From Andreprevotia sp. IGB-42 (GTDB lineage Bacteria > Pseudomonadota > Gammaproteobacteria > Burkholderiales > Chitinibacteraceae), in assembly GCF_009848685.1 (NCBI RefSeq), contig NZ_WXTX01000022.1, forward strand, positions 1 through 39,578: a stretch of DNA of 39,578 bases, written 5' to 3'. The position numbers and the translations under genes are program-made. Position 1 is the stretch's first letter, and each line of letters opens with the position of its first letter. Below are positions 1-9,126 of this stretch, piece by piece. The notes under the pieces were generated by a model. That model made no database searches and had not been told where the DNA came from. It saw only the letters and a list, made by a program, of their open reading frames with translations.

Positions 1-168
1 GAGGATGCCAGCACGTTGCCAAGTTGGCAGCAGATGGCCAGCCGCAAAGCAGTCCATACAACGCTCGACTACGCACGGTAGATTATCCGCCAGCCTCGCG
101 CGCGTTATCTATATGCAATTGCGAAATGCGGAATCACACAGTACAACGATCAAAGCGCCGGAATGCAA
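1..168. other. Left-edge region without a recognisable gene
   Basis: No convincing coding sequence is visible before the terminator at 169-192. The short open frames here have no recognisable content. The stretch probably belongs to the downstream or upstream flank of a gene outside the window. Confidence 0.5.
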
Positions 169-192
169 AACAGCCCCGCAAGCGGGGCTGTT
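167..192 (-). terminator. Rho-independent terminator of the RNA methyltransferase gene
   Basis: An 11-bp GC-rich inverted repeat (arms 169-179 and 182-192, AACAGCCCCGC / GCGGGGCTGTT) lies 26 bases past the stop codon of the minus-strand gene. Read on the minus strand, the stem runs into a short T-tract formed by the A run at 167-170. It would end transcription of the methyltransferase, possibly together with the upstream chemotaxis gene. Confidence 0.8.
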
Positions 193-217
193 CGATTTAA
201 TGCATGCACCAAGGCGG

Positions 218-1387
218 TCAGGTCGCCGGCTTGTCGCGATTGCCGCCAGCCACCATCCGGTATTCGAACAAACGGCATTCGATGGCGCCATTGAACAGCG
301 GCGTGCGCTTTGACGCTTTCAGGCGGATGCCGCGTGCCAGCTCCGGATCACCGGTAAAGAAATAGGCGCGCCAGCCGCTGAAGCGCTGCTTCAGTACCGT
401 GCCCCACTGCGGATATGCCTCTGCCAGCCGGTCAAGCTCCTCCAGCCGGATGCCATATGGCGGGTTGCACAGCAGCACACCACTGTCTGCGGTGGCCTTG
501 GCATCATTGAAGTTGAGCTGCTTGAGCTTGACCACATCCGCGACGCCAGCGGATGCAAGATTCGCCTCCGCTGCCATCAACGCGGTAGACGACACATCAC
601 TGCCGACGATATTGAGCGACGGATCATGCTTCTCCGCCGCCTTGGCCTCGGCACGGATTTGCTGCCAGCCGTTGTCATCGTGATTGCGCAGCTGCTGGAA
701 CGCAAAGCTGCGCTTCGAGCCCGCGGCAATATTGAGCGCCTTCCAGGCGGCTTCGATCAGCAAGGTGCCCGAGCCACACATCGGGTCGTAAAACGCTTCA
801 TCGCTCTGCCAGCCCGCCAGCGCCAGCAAACCGGCGGCAAGGTTCTCGCGCATCGGTGCGTCGCCGGTTTCCACGCGATAGCCGCGCTTGAACAAGGCGT
901 CGCCCGAGGTATCCAGGTAGAAGGTGGCAGTACGGTCAGTCAGGTACAGGTGCACGCGCATGTCCGGCGCTTGCGTATCCACATTGGGGCGCTCGCCGGT
1001 AGCGCGGCGGAAACGGTCACAGATGGCATCCTTGATTTTCAGGCCGGCAAACTCCGGGCTGCGCACGGGGCTTTTGACGGCGGTGACATTCACCTTGAAG
1101 GTATTGTGCAGCGCAAACAGCTCGGGCCAGTCGATATTCATTGCCTGGCGGTACAGGTCTTCCTCGTTGCGGTAGGCTTTTTCATCCAGCCGCCACAGGA
1201 TGCGGCTTGCCAGGCGCGAGTGGAGATTGGCCTTCATCATCAGCGACCAGGTGCCGGCAAACGCCACGCCCCCGTCGGTGGCGGTCACGTACTTGCCACC
1301 CAGTTGCACCAGCTCGTCGGCCAGCGCAGCTTCCAGCCCACGGGGGCAGGAGGCGAAAAAATTGAAGCTTTGGGAGAAATTCTGCAC
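218..1387 (-). CDS. THUMP-domain class I SAM-dependent RNA methyltransferase (RlmL N-terminal-half type)
   Basis: This 389 aa protein matches the N-terminal half of E. coli RlmL, which methylates 23S rRNA guanine N2 (m2G2445). An N-terminal THUMP RNA-binding region (about residues 40-160) is followed by a Rossmann methyltransferase domain with the SAM motif DPMCGSGTLLIEAA (from about residue 202) and the catalytic NPPYG motif (about residue 308). The RlmK half of the enterobacterial fusion is absent, as in many betaproteobacteria. The start is GTG at 1387, with an AGGA-type ribosome binding site about 8 bases upstream; no better ATG lies near the conserved N-terminus. It begins 17 bases after the chemotaxis gene and is probably co-transcribed with it. 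The exact target nucleotide is inferred from the family. Confidence 0.88.
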   Translation of the reverse strand: MQNFSQSFNFFASCPRGLEAALADELVQLGGKYVTATDGGVAFAGTWSLMMKANLHSRLASRILWRLDEKAYRNEEDLYRQAMNIDWPELFALHNTFKVNVTAVKSPVRSPEFAGLKIKDAICDRFRRATGERPNVDTQAPDMRVHLYLTDRTATFYLDTSGDALFKRGYRVETGDAPMRENLAAGLLALAGWQSDEAFYDPMCGSGTLLIEAAWKALNIAAGSKRSFAFQQLRNHDDNGWQQIRAEAKAAEKHDPSLNIVGSDVSSTALMAAEANLASAGVADVVKLKQLNFNDAKATADSGVLLCNPPYGIRLEELDRLAEAYPQWGTVLKQRFSGWRAYFFTGDPELARGIRLKASKRTPLFNGAIECRLFEYRMVAGGNRDKPAT

Positions 1388-1404
1388 TCGATATTCCTGA
1401 AGGA

Positions 1405-3063
1405 TCAGCCGCGGAACTGATCGAGCTCGCGGCGCAGCTCCTCGGACTTGCGCCCGAGTTCAACTGCTGCAGTATAAATCTCGTCGGCGTCTTTGGCGCT
1501 GACTGCGAGCGAGTGATTTACCGCATCCAGCTCGCCACTGATGCGCGATACCGATACTTCGATCGATTGCGACTGCGCAACCGACTCGCCAACGCGCAGG
1601 TTGGCATCCTGCATCATGCCCACCGTAGCTGCGATGGCACCCAGCGCATCGTTGGATGTAGCCACCAGCGCCTGTGCCTGCGCGGCGGTTTCCTTCATGT
1701 CGCCGGCGGTATGGTTGATCGCCCCCACCACGGTATCGATCACCTTGCGCGAATCAGCCAGCGCATAGTCGGTCTGCCCGGCCAGCTTGCGTACTTCGTC
1801 TGCCACCACGGCAAAACCACGGCCGGCCTCGCCAGCGCGCGCAGCCTCGATAGCGGCATTCAACGCCAACAGATTGATCTGGCCCGAAATCTCCTGCACC
1901 ACATTCAGGATGCGCGTGATCTGCGCGGTATCGACCGACAGCTGCTGCAAATCATCCGCCAGGCGCTGGCTGGCGCCGGCACCGTCATGCACGCCGCCCA
2001 CCATGCGATCGAGTTCGCTCTTGGCCGCTGCCAGCTTGCCGCCGGCATCCTGCACGCAGCCGCGTACCGATTCGGCCAGGCTGGCGGCATCCCCCGCCGC
2101 ATTGCGGATGCTGCTCACCTCGCCATTGATATGGCCCAGCTGGCCGGCGCTGCTGGCAATCTCGCTACGCACTTCCTCGGCAATGCCGACAAACTGCTGC
2201 GCCATGGCCGCCGTCTGCTCGGCGCTACGGCGACCGGCGGCAAACACATCGCGGATCAACGCCAGCAAGCGGTTGAGTTTTTCGGCAATGCGGGCGATTT
2301 CATCGCGGCCCAGTACCTGTACCGCACGGCCCAGATCACGCGATTCGGCCACGCCGTCGATATCGTTGGCCACGCGGCGGATGCGCGCGACGATACGCCG
2401 CGCCGCCAGCACCGCCAGCGCACTACCCAGCAACAGGCAGACCACCGCAATCGCCAGCAATTGCCAGAAGCTGGCCCACAACGCTTCGGATACGCGCGCC
2501 ATGGTGACGTCCACGCCGATCACATAGCTGGCGCCATCAGCGGCTTTCATCGGCATGAAAATGGAACGGAAGGTGCCGAACTTGTCGCTGTACTCGGCAA
2601 ACTGCGTGTTGCCGGTTTCCCAAGCCAGCATCACCGCCGGATCGGCATCGTTGTAATGCTCGAAGTACCTGGCATAGTTGCCGGCATCGAATTCCTTCTG
2701 CGGTGCGCCGTCGGCAATGTAGTAAACCTTGCCGTCGCGCACCGTCATCAGATACGTGTATGACAGCCCCACCTTTTGCGCGTAGCTACCCAGCTTGAGC
2801 ACCAGCGCCCGGTATTCATCGATGCCGATCGCGCCCGGCGCCTTGGCCCGTGCCACATAGCCGGGGTCGATGATGAAGGGCACTGCAAATGCGGCAGCAC
2901 GCAGCCGGCCATCGATTTCCGCCCGCACATCGGTGGCTTTGTCGAAATAGGTATTGCCGGTAAAGGCGACGATCACCAGCACCTGTACTGTCAGGATCCA
3001 GACGAGGATACGGCGGAACAGGGAACCGGTATTACCGGCAAGCGTGTTGGATGGGGTGGACAA
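1405..3063 (-). CDS. Methyl-accepting chemotaxis protein
   Basis: This 552 aa inner-membrane chemoreceptor signals to the CheA/CheW arrays. It has a first membrane helix at about residues 18-36, a periplasmic sensor of about 160 residues (probably Cache-like), a second helix at about 198-220, a HAMP linker, and a cytoplasmic signalling domain. The highly conserved hairpin tip is present at about 391-430 ([20 protein letters not shown], then [15 protein letters not shown]). There is no C-terminal CheR/CheB-binding pentapeptide; the protein ends LDQFRG. The start is TTG at 3063 with a strong AAGGAG Shine-Dalgarno six bases upstream, and there is no ATG before the first membrane helix. The ligand cannot be read from the sequence. 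Confidence 0.93.
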   Translation of the reverse strand: MSTPSNTLAGNTGSLFRRILVWILTVQVLVIVAFTGNTYFDKATDVRAEIDGRLRAAAFAVPFIIDPGYVARAKAPGAIGIDEYRALVLKLGSYAQKVGLSYTYLMTVRDGKVYYIADGAPQKEFDAGNYARYFEHYNDADPAVMLAWETGNTQFAEYSDKFGTFRSIFMPMKAADGASYVIGVDVTMARVSEALWASFWQLLAIAVVCLLLGSALAVLAARRIVARIRRVANDIDGVAESRDLGRAVQVLGRDEIARIAEKLNRLLALIRDVFAAGRRSAEQTAAMAQQFVGIAEEVRSEIASSAGQLGHINGEVSSIRNAAGDAASLAESVRGCVQDAGGKLAAAKSELDRMVGGVHDGAGASQRLADDLQQLSVDTAQITRILNVVQEISGQINLLALNAAIEAARAGEAGRGFAVVADEVRKLAGQTDYALADSRKVIDTVVGAINHTAGDMKETAAQAQALVATSNDALGAIAATVGMMQDANLRVGESVAQSQSIEVSVSRISGELDAVNHSLAVSAKDADEIYTAAVELGRKSEELRRELDQFRG

Positions 3064-3137
3064 GGCCTGCTCCTTTCTTCATTTGCAATCATCATAAAGC
3101 AAAGAAGAAAGATAGATACCCACCGGTATGCGGTGTA

Positions 3138-3488
3138 TCAGCCCGGGAAGGGCGGCAGTGCCTTGCGTACGCTGGCTGGCAGCTTGGCCCGCACCAAGGC
3201 ATAAGAGGCATCGAGCAACGCGGCGAAATCGGTATCGGGCAAGGTGGCCGGGCTATCGAGCATGATCCAGTGGTAGCGCCCCAGATAGGGCGCAGCGCGT
3301 ACACCGGGCTGATCGGTCAGCTCCAGGAAGCGGGCCGGATCGACCTTGAAGCACACACTGCCGCTCTTGAGGCCATAGATGGCAAACATCTTGGCGCCAA
3401 CGGAATACGCCTCGTTGCTTTCCCATTTGATATCCATGCTGGCGCCAGGCAAGGCAGCACAATGCTTGCGGAACTCATCTGCAGTCAT
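3138..3488 (-). CDS. MmcQ/YjbR family protein
   Basis: This 116 aa protein belongs to the small YjbR/MmcQ family (CyaY-like alpha/beta fold, sometimes annotated DNA-binding), whose cellular role is poorly known. Typical family features are MTADEFRKHCAALPG at the N-terminus, KMFAIYGLKSGSVCFKVDP in the centre, and GRYHWIMLD before the last helices. The ATG at 3488 was chosen because the family consensus starts there; the frame stays open upstream but that part is not conserved-looking. It lies 82 bases downstream of the SMC-like gene and 74 bases upstream of the chemotaxis gene, all on the same strand. No functional link to the condensin-like cluster can be shown. Confidence 0.85.
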   Translation of the reverse strand: MTADEFRKHCAALPGASMDIKWESNEAYSVGAKMFAIYGLKSGSVCFKVDPARFLELTDQPGVRAAPYLGRYHWIMLDSPATLPDTDFAALLDASYALVRAKLPASVRKALPPFPG

Positions 3489-3570
3489 GCTCGATACAGT
3501 CCTCGGTTGGTCCCGGATACCGCCACCCCAGAGCGCGGCAGTAACCAGTGCGCAACGCAGTGTAGCGTGC

Positions 3571-6393
3571 TCAGCCTGTGGCGGCAGCCTCGGCAGTGCG
3601 CACGCGGCGGCGTGTCTGCGCGATGATCGGCGCCCATTGCTCGCCCGGCTGCTTCTTGCGCGTGGTGAGCGTGAGCTCGGATGGCCCATACACATTGGTG
3701 TTGTGCGTAAGCGGCGTGGTAATCAGATATTGCGCCTGCGTGGCCTTCAGAAAGCCGCCCACGCGGTCGATGTTGAAGATGTCCAGGTGAGCAAACGGCT
3801 CGTCGATGAACACGAAGCCGGACGGATTGGCTTCGTCCATCATCAGACCGATCAGCAGGATCAGCGATTTCATTACCTGCTGTCCCCCGGATGCCTCGCC
3901 ATCGTTCAGGCCCATCATGCCTTTCTGGTCGAAGTTGAAGCGCGCAGACAACCCCGCCTGCGCCAGCGTCAGGTCATCGTTATCAAGGTGCGGCAGCTCC
4001 AGCTCGATGTCGATACCGGCCAGCTCGCCCAGCCGCTTCACATTGCGGCCGTACGCGCGCACCGTAGCGCGCAGCTTGTTGATGTAGGCGGCGCGCGCTT
4101 CATCCGTCAGCCCGTTGGTGCGGATCACTTCGTTGCGATGCACTTGGGTGTCACGCTCCAGTGCCGCGTAGTCACCGGCCAGCTTGTCGCGGCGCGCCAG
4201 GATGGTGGGGTCGGTTTCCCAGTCGCCTCCGGCCAGGCGCGCGCGCTCATGCTCGATCATGTGCAGCACCTCGCGCGAGCCGGCGTATTTCTCCTTCAGC
4301 TCACGCAGTGCACTGGCCTGCGCCAGCTCGGCTGGCAACGCGGCCTTGGCAGTACGCAGGCTGCGGATCTGCCTGCTTTGTTCTTCACGCTGGCGCGACA
4401 GCTGTTCGATCAGCGTGCTGACCTGGCCATCCAGCCGGCTACGCTGGTCCTTGAGCTTTTCATAGCGGATGCGGCCTTCCTCGCGCGCGTTGCGGGTTTC
4501 TTCCCATGCGGCCTGCGCGGCGGCCAGTGCCGCACCGGCCTCCTGCGCGCGGCGCTCTTCTTCCGGCCAGCGCTCGGCCACGGCGGCAAATTCATCCTGG
4601 CGGGCGGCCAGCTGCACGACCGCCTGCATGCCCATCAATGACTGGGTGAGGCCGGACGCTTCGCGCTCCAGTTCCAGCAAGCGGGCTTCGTCCGCCAGCA
4701 GCTTTTCATTCAGATCACGCAAGCGGCGGCTCACTTCTGCCAGTCGCGAATGGCGCGCTGCCTCGCCAAAGGCGTAATCGCCCGGCTTGGCGGAGATATC
4801 GCGCGCGCCACGCCGTTCCTTGTGATAGCCCTCGCGGGTGATCCAGTCGCCATCGATGCGGTTGCCATCGGCCACTGATTTCGCACGCGACGTGCGATTG
4901 AGCAGGCCGATCAGCCAGCCCGGTGCATCCGCCTTGAAATCGACGATTTCCAGGATGCTGCCCGGCGCAGCTGCCCCCACCGGCTCCCGGTCCGGCACCA
5001 CGAAGTGGCGGAAGCGCAGCTGCTGGCCGATTTCCCATGCCCGCGCCTTGTCCGTCGCCTTGTTGAGCAGGATGATATGGCGGTACGGCGCCAGCAAGGC
5101 CTCCACCGCGTCCTGCCAGCTGTTATCGCTGACTTCGACGATTTCGGTCAGCAACTGGTGCGCCACGCCGGCTTCATCCAGCGCCGCGCGCATCTGCCGG
5201 ACAAAATCCGGATGCGGCTGGCGGCCCTGCTGCAGCGCGAACTGCGCTTCGGACATCTGCTGGCGTTCGTCCTTCATCAGGCGGATGGCCTGCTTCAGCT
5301 GCGCCGCCGCTTCTTTTTTCCTGCCCAGTGCATCGTTCAGCGCCACCGCATCGGCACCGTGCTCCAGCTCGGCCAGCTGGCGCAGCCGCTCGGCATCCTT
5401 GAGGGTTTTCTCGCTGTCCCGCGCTACATCGCGCGCGCCCTGGAACGCGGCAAACGCCGCATCGTATTCGTTGCGCGCCGCTTGCTCATTACCTAGCACC
5501 GCGTTTTGCTGCGCATCTGCACTGCGGAATTCGCTGTCGATGATATCCAGCTCATCCTGCTTCTGCTTCAGGCCACGCCGGCTGCCCTTGAACTGGTTGA
5601 TATAGCCGCGCAGGCTTTCCCATTGCTCCACATAGCGCAGCGCCGGGATCGCCTGCTTTTCCAGCTGTTCAACGTCGTCCTGCAGCGCGCGCCATTCGGT
5701 GAAGCTGTTGCCGCGCAGCCGCAGCCGCTCCACATCCAGCCCGAGCTGCGACAGCTGCTGCTCCAGCTTGCCCAGCTCGCCCTCGGCCTCTTTCAGGCGC
5801 AACTTGGTCTCGCTGTAGTGATCGAGCACTTCCTTGTCGCCAAATACCTGGAACACCAGCTCCAACAGCGCCTTGGGGCTGTATTCGCACAGCTTGTCGG
5901 TATCGCCCTGCTCCAGCGCCAGCACCTCGGCAATCGCCGGCGTCAGCCCCGCCTGTTCCAGCCGGCGCTTGTATTCGTTCACGCCCAGCCACTGCAGCCG
6001 GGTTTCGGTATCAGCATTCAGCGCCGTATCGCCCTCGGCGATTGCATACTGGCGTACCCAGTCACCCCCTTGCTTGCGGATGCGGCAGAACAGCGTCACC
6101 TCATCGCTGGTGGCCGGGAAAAACAGATAGGGAAATAAGCCGCCGCCTTGGCGGCGCGGGTTGCTCACCACCGCGCGCAACCACGCATAGTTCTCACGGT
6201 TATTGCGGACATAGCGCTTGTAATCACGCCGGCCAGAGCACTTCAGCGCCAGGATCGTGCGCAACGCATCCAGCAACGTGGTCTTGCCCGAGCCATTGGG
6301 GCCGACGATGGTAACGATCTGCGCATCGAGCGGCACGCGGATGGCACGCCAGAAATCCCAATGCACCATTTCCAGTTCGCGAATCTGAAACAC
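3571..6393 (-). CDS. SMC-family ATPase, MksB/MukB/JetC-like (condensin-like subunit)
   Basis: This 940 aa protein has SMC architecture. The Walker A motif GPNGSGKTTL is at residues 31-40. Long coiled-coil arms (about 175-370 and 555-745) flank a globular hinge-like middle (about 390-530, with WQDAVEALLAPYRHIILL). The C-terminal head carries an ABC signature-like ASGGQQ (about 834-839) and Walker B plus D-loop FVFIDEPFAHLD (about 860-871). It is shorter than bacterial SMC (about 1,150-1,200 aa) and MukB (about 1,490 aa), as expected for the MksB/JetC group. The start is GTG at 6393, directly abutting the TAA of the upstream MksE-like gene, so translation is probably coupled. The role inferred from the family is ATP-driven DNA loop extrusion, for chromosome organisation or plasmid exclusion. 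RecN or Rad50-like proteins are less likely given the kleisin-like partners. Confidence 0.85.
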   Translation of the reverse strand: MFQIRELEMVHWDFWRAIRVPLDAQIVTIVGPNGSGKTTLLDALRTILALKCSGRRDYKRYVRNNRENYAWLRAVVSNPRRQGGGLFPYLFFPATSDEVTLFCRIRKQGGDWVRQYAIAEGDTALNADTETRLQWLGVNEYKRRLEQAGLTPAIAEVLALEQGDTDKLCEYSPKALLELVFQVFGDKEVLDHYSETKLRLKEAEGELGKLEQQLSQLGLDVERLRLRGNSFTEWRALQDDVEQLEKQAIPALRYVEQWESLRGYINQFKGSRRGLKQKQDELDIIDSEFRSADAQQNAVLGNEQAARNEYDAAFAAFQGARDVARDSEKTLKDAERLRQLAELEHGADAVALNDALGRKKEAAAQLKQAIRLMKDERQQMSEAQFALQQGRQPHPDFVRQMRAALDEAGVAHQLLTEIVEVSDNSWQDAVEALLAPYRHIILLNKATDKARAWEIGQQLRFRHFVVPDREPVGAAAPGSILEIVDFKADAPGWLIGLLNRTSRAKSVADGNRIDGDWITREGYHKERRGARDISAKPGDYAFGEAARHSRLAEVSRRLRDLNEKLLADEARLLELEREASGLTQSLMGMQAVVQLAARQDEFAAVAERWPEEERRAQEAGAALAAAQAAWEETRNAREEGRIRYEKLKDQRSRLDGQVSTLIEQLSRQREEQSRQIRSLRTAKAALPAELAQASALRELKEKYAGSREVLHMIEHERARLAGGDWETDPTILARRDKLAGDYAALERDTQVHRNEVIRTNGLTDEARAAYINKLRATVRAYGRNVKRLGELAGIDIELELPHLDNDDLTLAQAGLSARFNFDQKGMMGLNDGEASGGQQVMKSLILLIGLMMDEANPSGFVFIDEPFAHLDIFNIDRVGGFLKATQAQYLITTPLTHNTNVYGPSELTLTTRKKQPGEQWAPIIAQTRRRVRTAEAAATG

Positions 6394-7095
6394 TTATTCT
6401 TCTCCCGCCGCGATGACATCCGGCGCATCTGTATTCGCGAAAGCATCCACCTGCACGGCGATCTGCGTGCCCGACAACTGCAACACCTCACCCAGCGCCC
6501 CCTCGATGATGCGCGGCGCGAGTTTGGCGTAGTCGATCATCAGATCGAGCAGCGGGCCCTCGTGGATCAACTTGTTGCGACGGATCACGAAGCCCAGCTT
6601 GGCCAGTTGCCCCAGATTCATCGAGAAGCGTGCCTTGCCGCCCAGTTTCTTGCCGAAATCGGCATAGATGGCGTCTTCCGGCACGCCGGGTGCCATTTCC
6701 TCGCCGTGGGTGATGGGTTTTTCACTGCCGAACATGTCCGACTGCGTATCGCCTGCGCGGCCGGCGCGGGCAATCTGCCGCTCACGCTTGGGCAAGATGA
6801 TCAGCGCCCACAGCACCACCAGCAACGCGATGGCATCACGCGGCAGGCCCATATTGTTGCTGAGCCAGTTTTCGCCTTCACCGAACACCCAGTCTTCCAT
6901 CTCGGGCTTGAGGCCGACGGCAATATGTTCGGCGTACGGGTTCTCCAACAATTGCAGGCCGCACTCTTCGAGCCGGTGGTCGAGGCTGGCGCGGAAGGTT
7001 TCGTCGATCAGCGCACGGCGTGCCAGCGGATCACGACGGGGAATGAAGCGGTGCGCCAGCAGGCGCGCCACCAGGATATTCAGGGCTTGGTCCAT
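6394..7095 (-). CDS. MukE/MksE/JetB-like condensin accessory protein (candidate)
   Basis: This 233 aa protein has an N-terminal helical part (LNILVARLLAHRFIPRRDPL), a central hydrophobic helix (AIALLVVLWALIILPKRERQ), and a winged-helix-like C-terminal half (FSMNLGQLAKLGFVIRRN, then a helix and strand). Size, fold impression and position directly before the SMC gene fit the KITE subunits MukE, MksE and JetB, which bind the kleisin and regulate the SMC ATPase. No motif proves this; the call rests on context and length. Its stop codon is immediately followed by the GTG start of the SMC gene, and it lies 46 bases after the unrecognised 216 aa gene. The ATG at 7095 is the only reasonable start. 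Confidence 0.65.
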   Translation of the reverse strand: MDQALNILVARLLAHRFIPRRDPLARRALIDETFRASLDHRLEECGLQLLENPYAEHIAVGLKPEMEDWVFGEGENWLSNNMGLPRDAIALLVVLWALIILPKRERQIARAGRAGDTQSDMFGSEKPITHGEEMAPGVPEDAIYADFGKKLGGKARFSMNLGQLAKLGFVIRRNKLIHEGPLLDLMIDYAKLAPRIIEGALGEVLQLSGTQIAVQVDAFANTDAPDVIAAGEE

Positions 7096-7111
7096 CGTTA
7101 ACTCGGGGTAC

Positions 7112-7132
7112 TACCGCGCGGCATGCGCGGTA
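7112..7132 (-). other. GC-rich stem-loop inside the condensin-like operon
   Basis: A perfect 8-bp inverted repeat (TACCGCGC / GCGCGGTA, arms 7112-7119 and 7125-7132, 5-base loop) fills the 46-base gap between the 216 aa gene and the MksE-like gene. No T-tract follows, so it is not a classic terminator. It could stabilise or separate the mRNA segments and set subunit ratios; that is inference. Confidence 0.45.
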
Positions 7133-7141
7133 CGGGGAACA

Positions 7142-7792
7142 TCAGCGCTTGAGCAGCGCATTGATCTGGCTGGGGCGGCCCAGCAACGTTTTGGCCAGCT
7201 CTTCACACAATGCGGGATTGCACTCGGCCGGATCGAGCAGCAGCACATCCTCGCCCAGCTGATCCAGATTGCGCACGGTCAGCTGGATCTTGGCCGTTTC
7301 GATTTGCGCCTCGAAACGCAGCCGCGTGGGCAGCATCGGCTCCACGGTGATGGCGGAGCGCTGGAAGCGTTCTTCGGCAGTCTTGGTGATTTTCTCTTCC
7401 AACCGGCACCCCAGATGCCACAGCCGGTCTTTCAGGAACTGCGCTTCCACCTGGCTGCCGAACGACACCTTCAACGGACGCGGCGCGCGCCAGTTGATGC
7501 CGAACTCGATCAGGCTGTACCAGTCGACATTCTCGATGCTGGTCTGGCGCAGGTTGACGGCAGCATTCTCGAACGCCAGATTGGTCCACTCGCCGGCGCT
7601 CCATGCCTTGAACGTATGCGCATTGGTCGGCTTGATCACGCGCAACTGTTCCACCAGCTCATCCAGGTAGGCAAAAACAGCCCGCAGCGCAGCATCGATC
7701 GCTTCCAGGTTGCTGCGTAGCTGCGCCTTGGCATCTTTCTCATTGGCGGCGGCAGACTGCGCCTGTTGTTTCAGTTCGTCGAGTAAGCCCAT
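7142..7792 (-). CDS. Unrecognised 216 aa protein, fourth gene of the condensin-like cluster
   Basis: I do not recognise a family. The first 55 residues are strongly helical and charged (starting MGLLDELKQQAQSAAANEKD) and look like a short coiled coil. The middle has tryptophan-rich loops (AWSAGEWTNLAF, NVDWYSL). The C-terminal half alternates short strands and helices (PLKVSFGSQVEAQFLKDRLW, LRFEAQIETAKIQLTVRN) and ends in a helix. There is no signal peptide, membrane helix or nuclease-type catalytic motif. The ATG at 7792 was chosen because an AGAGAAAG sequence precedes it and the coiled coil begins there. It sits between the kleisin-like and MksE-like genes, so an SMC-complex subunit or regulator is the natural hypothesis. 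Confidence 0.7.
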   Translation of the reverse strand: MGLLDELKQQAQSAAANEKDAKAQLRSNLEAIDAALRAVFAYLDELVEQLRVIKPTNAHTFKAWSAGEWTNLAFENAAVNLRQTSIENVDWYSLIEFGINWRAPRPLKVSFGSQVEAQFLKDRLWHLGCRLEEKITKTAEERFQRSAITVEPMLPTRLRFEAQIETAKIQLTVRNLDQLGEDVLLLDPAECNPALCEELAKTLLGRPSQINALLKR

Positions 7793-7802
7793 CTTTCTCT
7801 GT

Positions 7803-7828
7803 CCGGCATGATGCCGGTCTGATGCCGG
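7803..7828 (-). other. Triple CCGGCAT/ATGCCGG repeat able to form two alternative hairpins
   Basis: One CCGGCAT arm (7803-7809) can pair with either of two ATGCCGG copies (7811-7817 or 7822-7828). The structure ends 11 bases upstream of the start codon of the 216 aa gene, so it would sit against its ribosome binding site. This is directly visible; any regulatory role is inference. Confidence 0.4.
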
Positions 7829-7860
7829 CACCTGGTTGATTTTATAACGTCGTCACGCAT

Positions 7861-9126
7861 TCAGCGGGGTTTCAGGCTACCACGCGTCAGCGTGGCTACC
7901 TCGGGGTGATCCAGTTCGTCGACCGCATCTTCGGTATGCAGCGCCAGCGGCAGCTTGACGATATCGGCAACGATGCTCTGCTCCAGCGCCGCATCCGCAT
8001 CACCCAGCAACGATAGCAGCGACAGCCGGTAGGCCGTTTCCGGATAGGTATCGGCCAGCACCGCATCGGCCAGCGTGGCTTCGATGCGCACGTCTTTCAG
8101 ATAAGCAAACAGCTCCTCGGCCAGCACCAGGCGCTCGGCCTCGACAGCGGTAACCGATTGCGCCAGCTCGGATGTGGGCAGCGCCGATTCCAGCACCGTA
8201 TCACGCTCGCGTTCCAGCAGTTCGAACTCGGTCACATCTAGCAGGATATCGGATACCACCAGCGCTGGCTCGGGGTGAAAGGTCAGCAGATCGCGGCCCA
8301 GCGCGGCAAGCTGCTCTTGCGAACGCGCGCGCAGCCAGTCTGCCACGTTGGTCGACGTCAGCCCGGATTGCCCCAGGTGCACGCGCTGCGCGGCCAGCTC
8401 GGCCAGCCGGCGCTGGAATACCCCGGTCATGCGCAGCATGCGGCCCTGCGCCAGCGCAATGGCCTGCGCCACCTGCTGCACCTGGCGCTCGCTGCTTTCG
8501 TCCTCCAGTACCTGGCGGATCACATCGGTACCTTTCTCCACCCAGCGCCACACGCTTTCCAGCTTGGTGCGTGCCCGGGTAATCTGGAATTCGGATTGCG
8601 ATTCCAGCGCATCGGCAAAATCGCCATGCAATTCGTTCAGGCGCGCCAGCAAATGCTGCAGCGTTTCCGGGGCGATATTGCCCAGTGACTGTCCTGCCGC
8701 CACTTGCGCGGTCAGGTAGCCCAGCTCCGCATCGCCATCGGCAAACTGCGTGAGCGTAGCGAGCGCCGCCAAAGCCACCCGGCCCGGCTCGCTCAGCGAA
8801 TACAGCGCGGCATCACTATCCCACACCAGCAAGCCGTTATCGCGCAGGCGCTTGAGCACCGTATCGCGCTTCACCGGATTGATATAGGCAAAATGGGCGT
8901 CCAGCTCTTGCGGGCTCCAGCGCGGCGCATCGGCACGCGCGCCGATCTCGCGCAGGATCAGCAAACGCACCAGCACCTCATCCTCGCCGCCACGAAACAG
9001 CGTGATCAGCGCATCCAGATACGGCTTGGCGCGCAACAGGCCGGCCAGCGGTCCCAGATCGCGCGGGTCAAATCCGGGCTGGAAAAAATCGTCCAGTGGC
9101 GAATCAGTGATGGATGGCTTGGTCAT
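7861..9126 (-). CDS. Kleisin-like MksF/MukF/JetA-type subunit (candidate)
   Basis: This protein of about 421 aa (423 if the ATG at 9132 is used) opens with a winged-helix region (about residues 30-130: LVRLLILREIGA, then DTVLKRLRDNGLLVWDSD and LYSLSEPGRVALAALA). A long helical middle rich in Leu, Glu, Gln and Arg follows (about 150-330, with RARTKLESVWRWVEKGTDVI). The C-terminal part is shorter and more acidic. This pattern, with an SMC gene in the same cluster, matches kleisins of the MukF/MksF/JetA type, which bridge the SMC heads. There is no enzymatic motif. Its start overlaps the end of the glycosyltransferase gene by 23-29 bases, implying translational coupling. The family assignment is an inference from architecture and context. 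Confidence 0.68.
   Translation of the reverse strand: MTKPSITDSPLDDFFQPGFDPRDLGPLAGLLRAKPYLDALITLFRGGEDEVLVRLLILREIGARADAPRWSPQELDAHFAYINPVKRDTVLKRLRDNGLLVWDSDAALYSLSEPGRVALAALATLTQFADGDAELGYLTAQVAAGQSLGNIAPETLQHLLARLNELHGDFADALESQSEFQITRARTKLESVWRWVEKGTDVIRQVLEDESSERQVQQVAQAIALAQGRMLRMTGVFQRRLAELAAQRVHLGQSGLTSTNVADWLRARSQEQLAALGRDLLTFHPEPALVVSDILLDVTEFELLERERDTVLESALPTSELAQSVTAVEAERLVLAEELFAYLKDVRIEATLADAVLADTYPETAYRLSLLSLLGDADAALEQSIVADIVKLPLALHTEDAVDELDHPEVATLTRGSLKPR

Noticed and set aside
1513-2763. A 416-codon plus-strand frame opposite the chemotaxis gene
   Set aside because: Antisense shadow; the minus-strand protein has the full chemoreceptor architecture.
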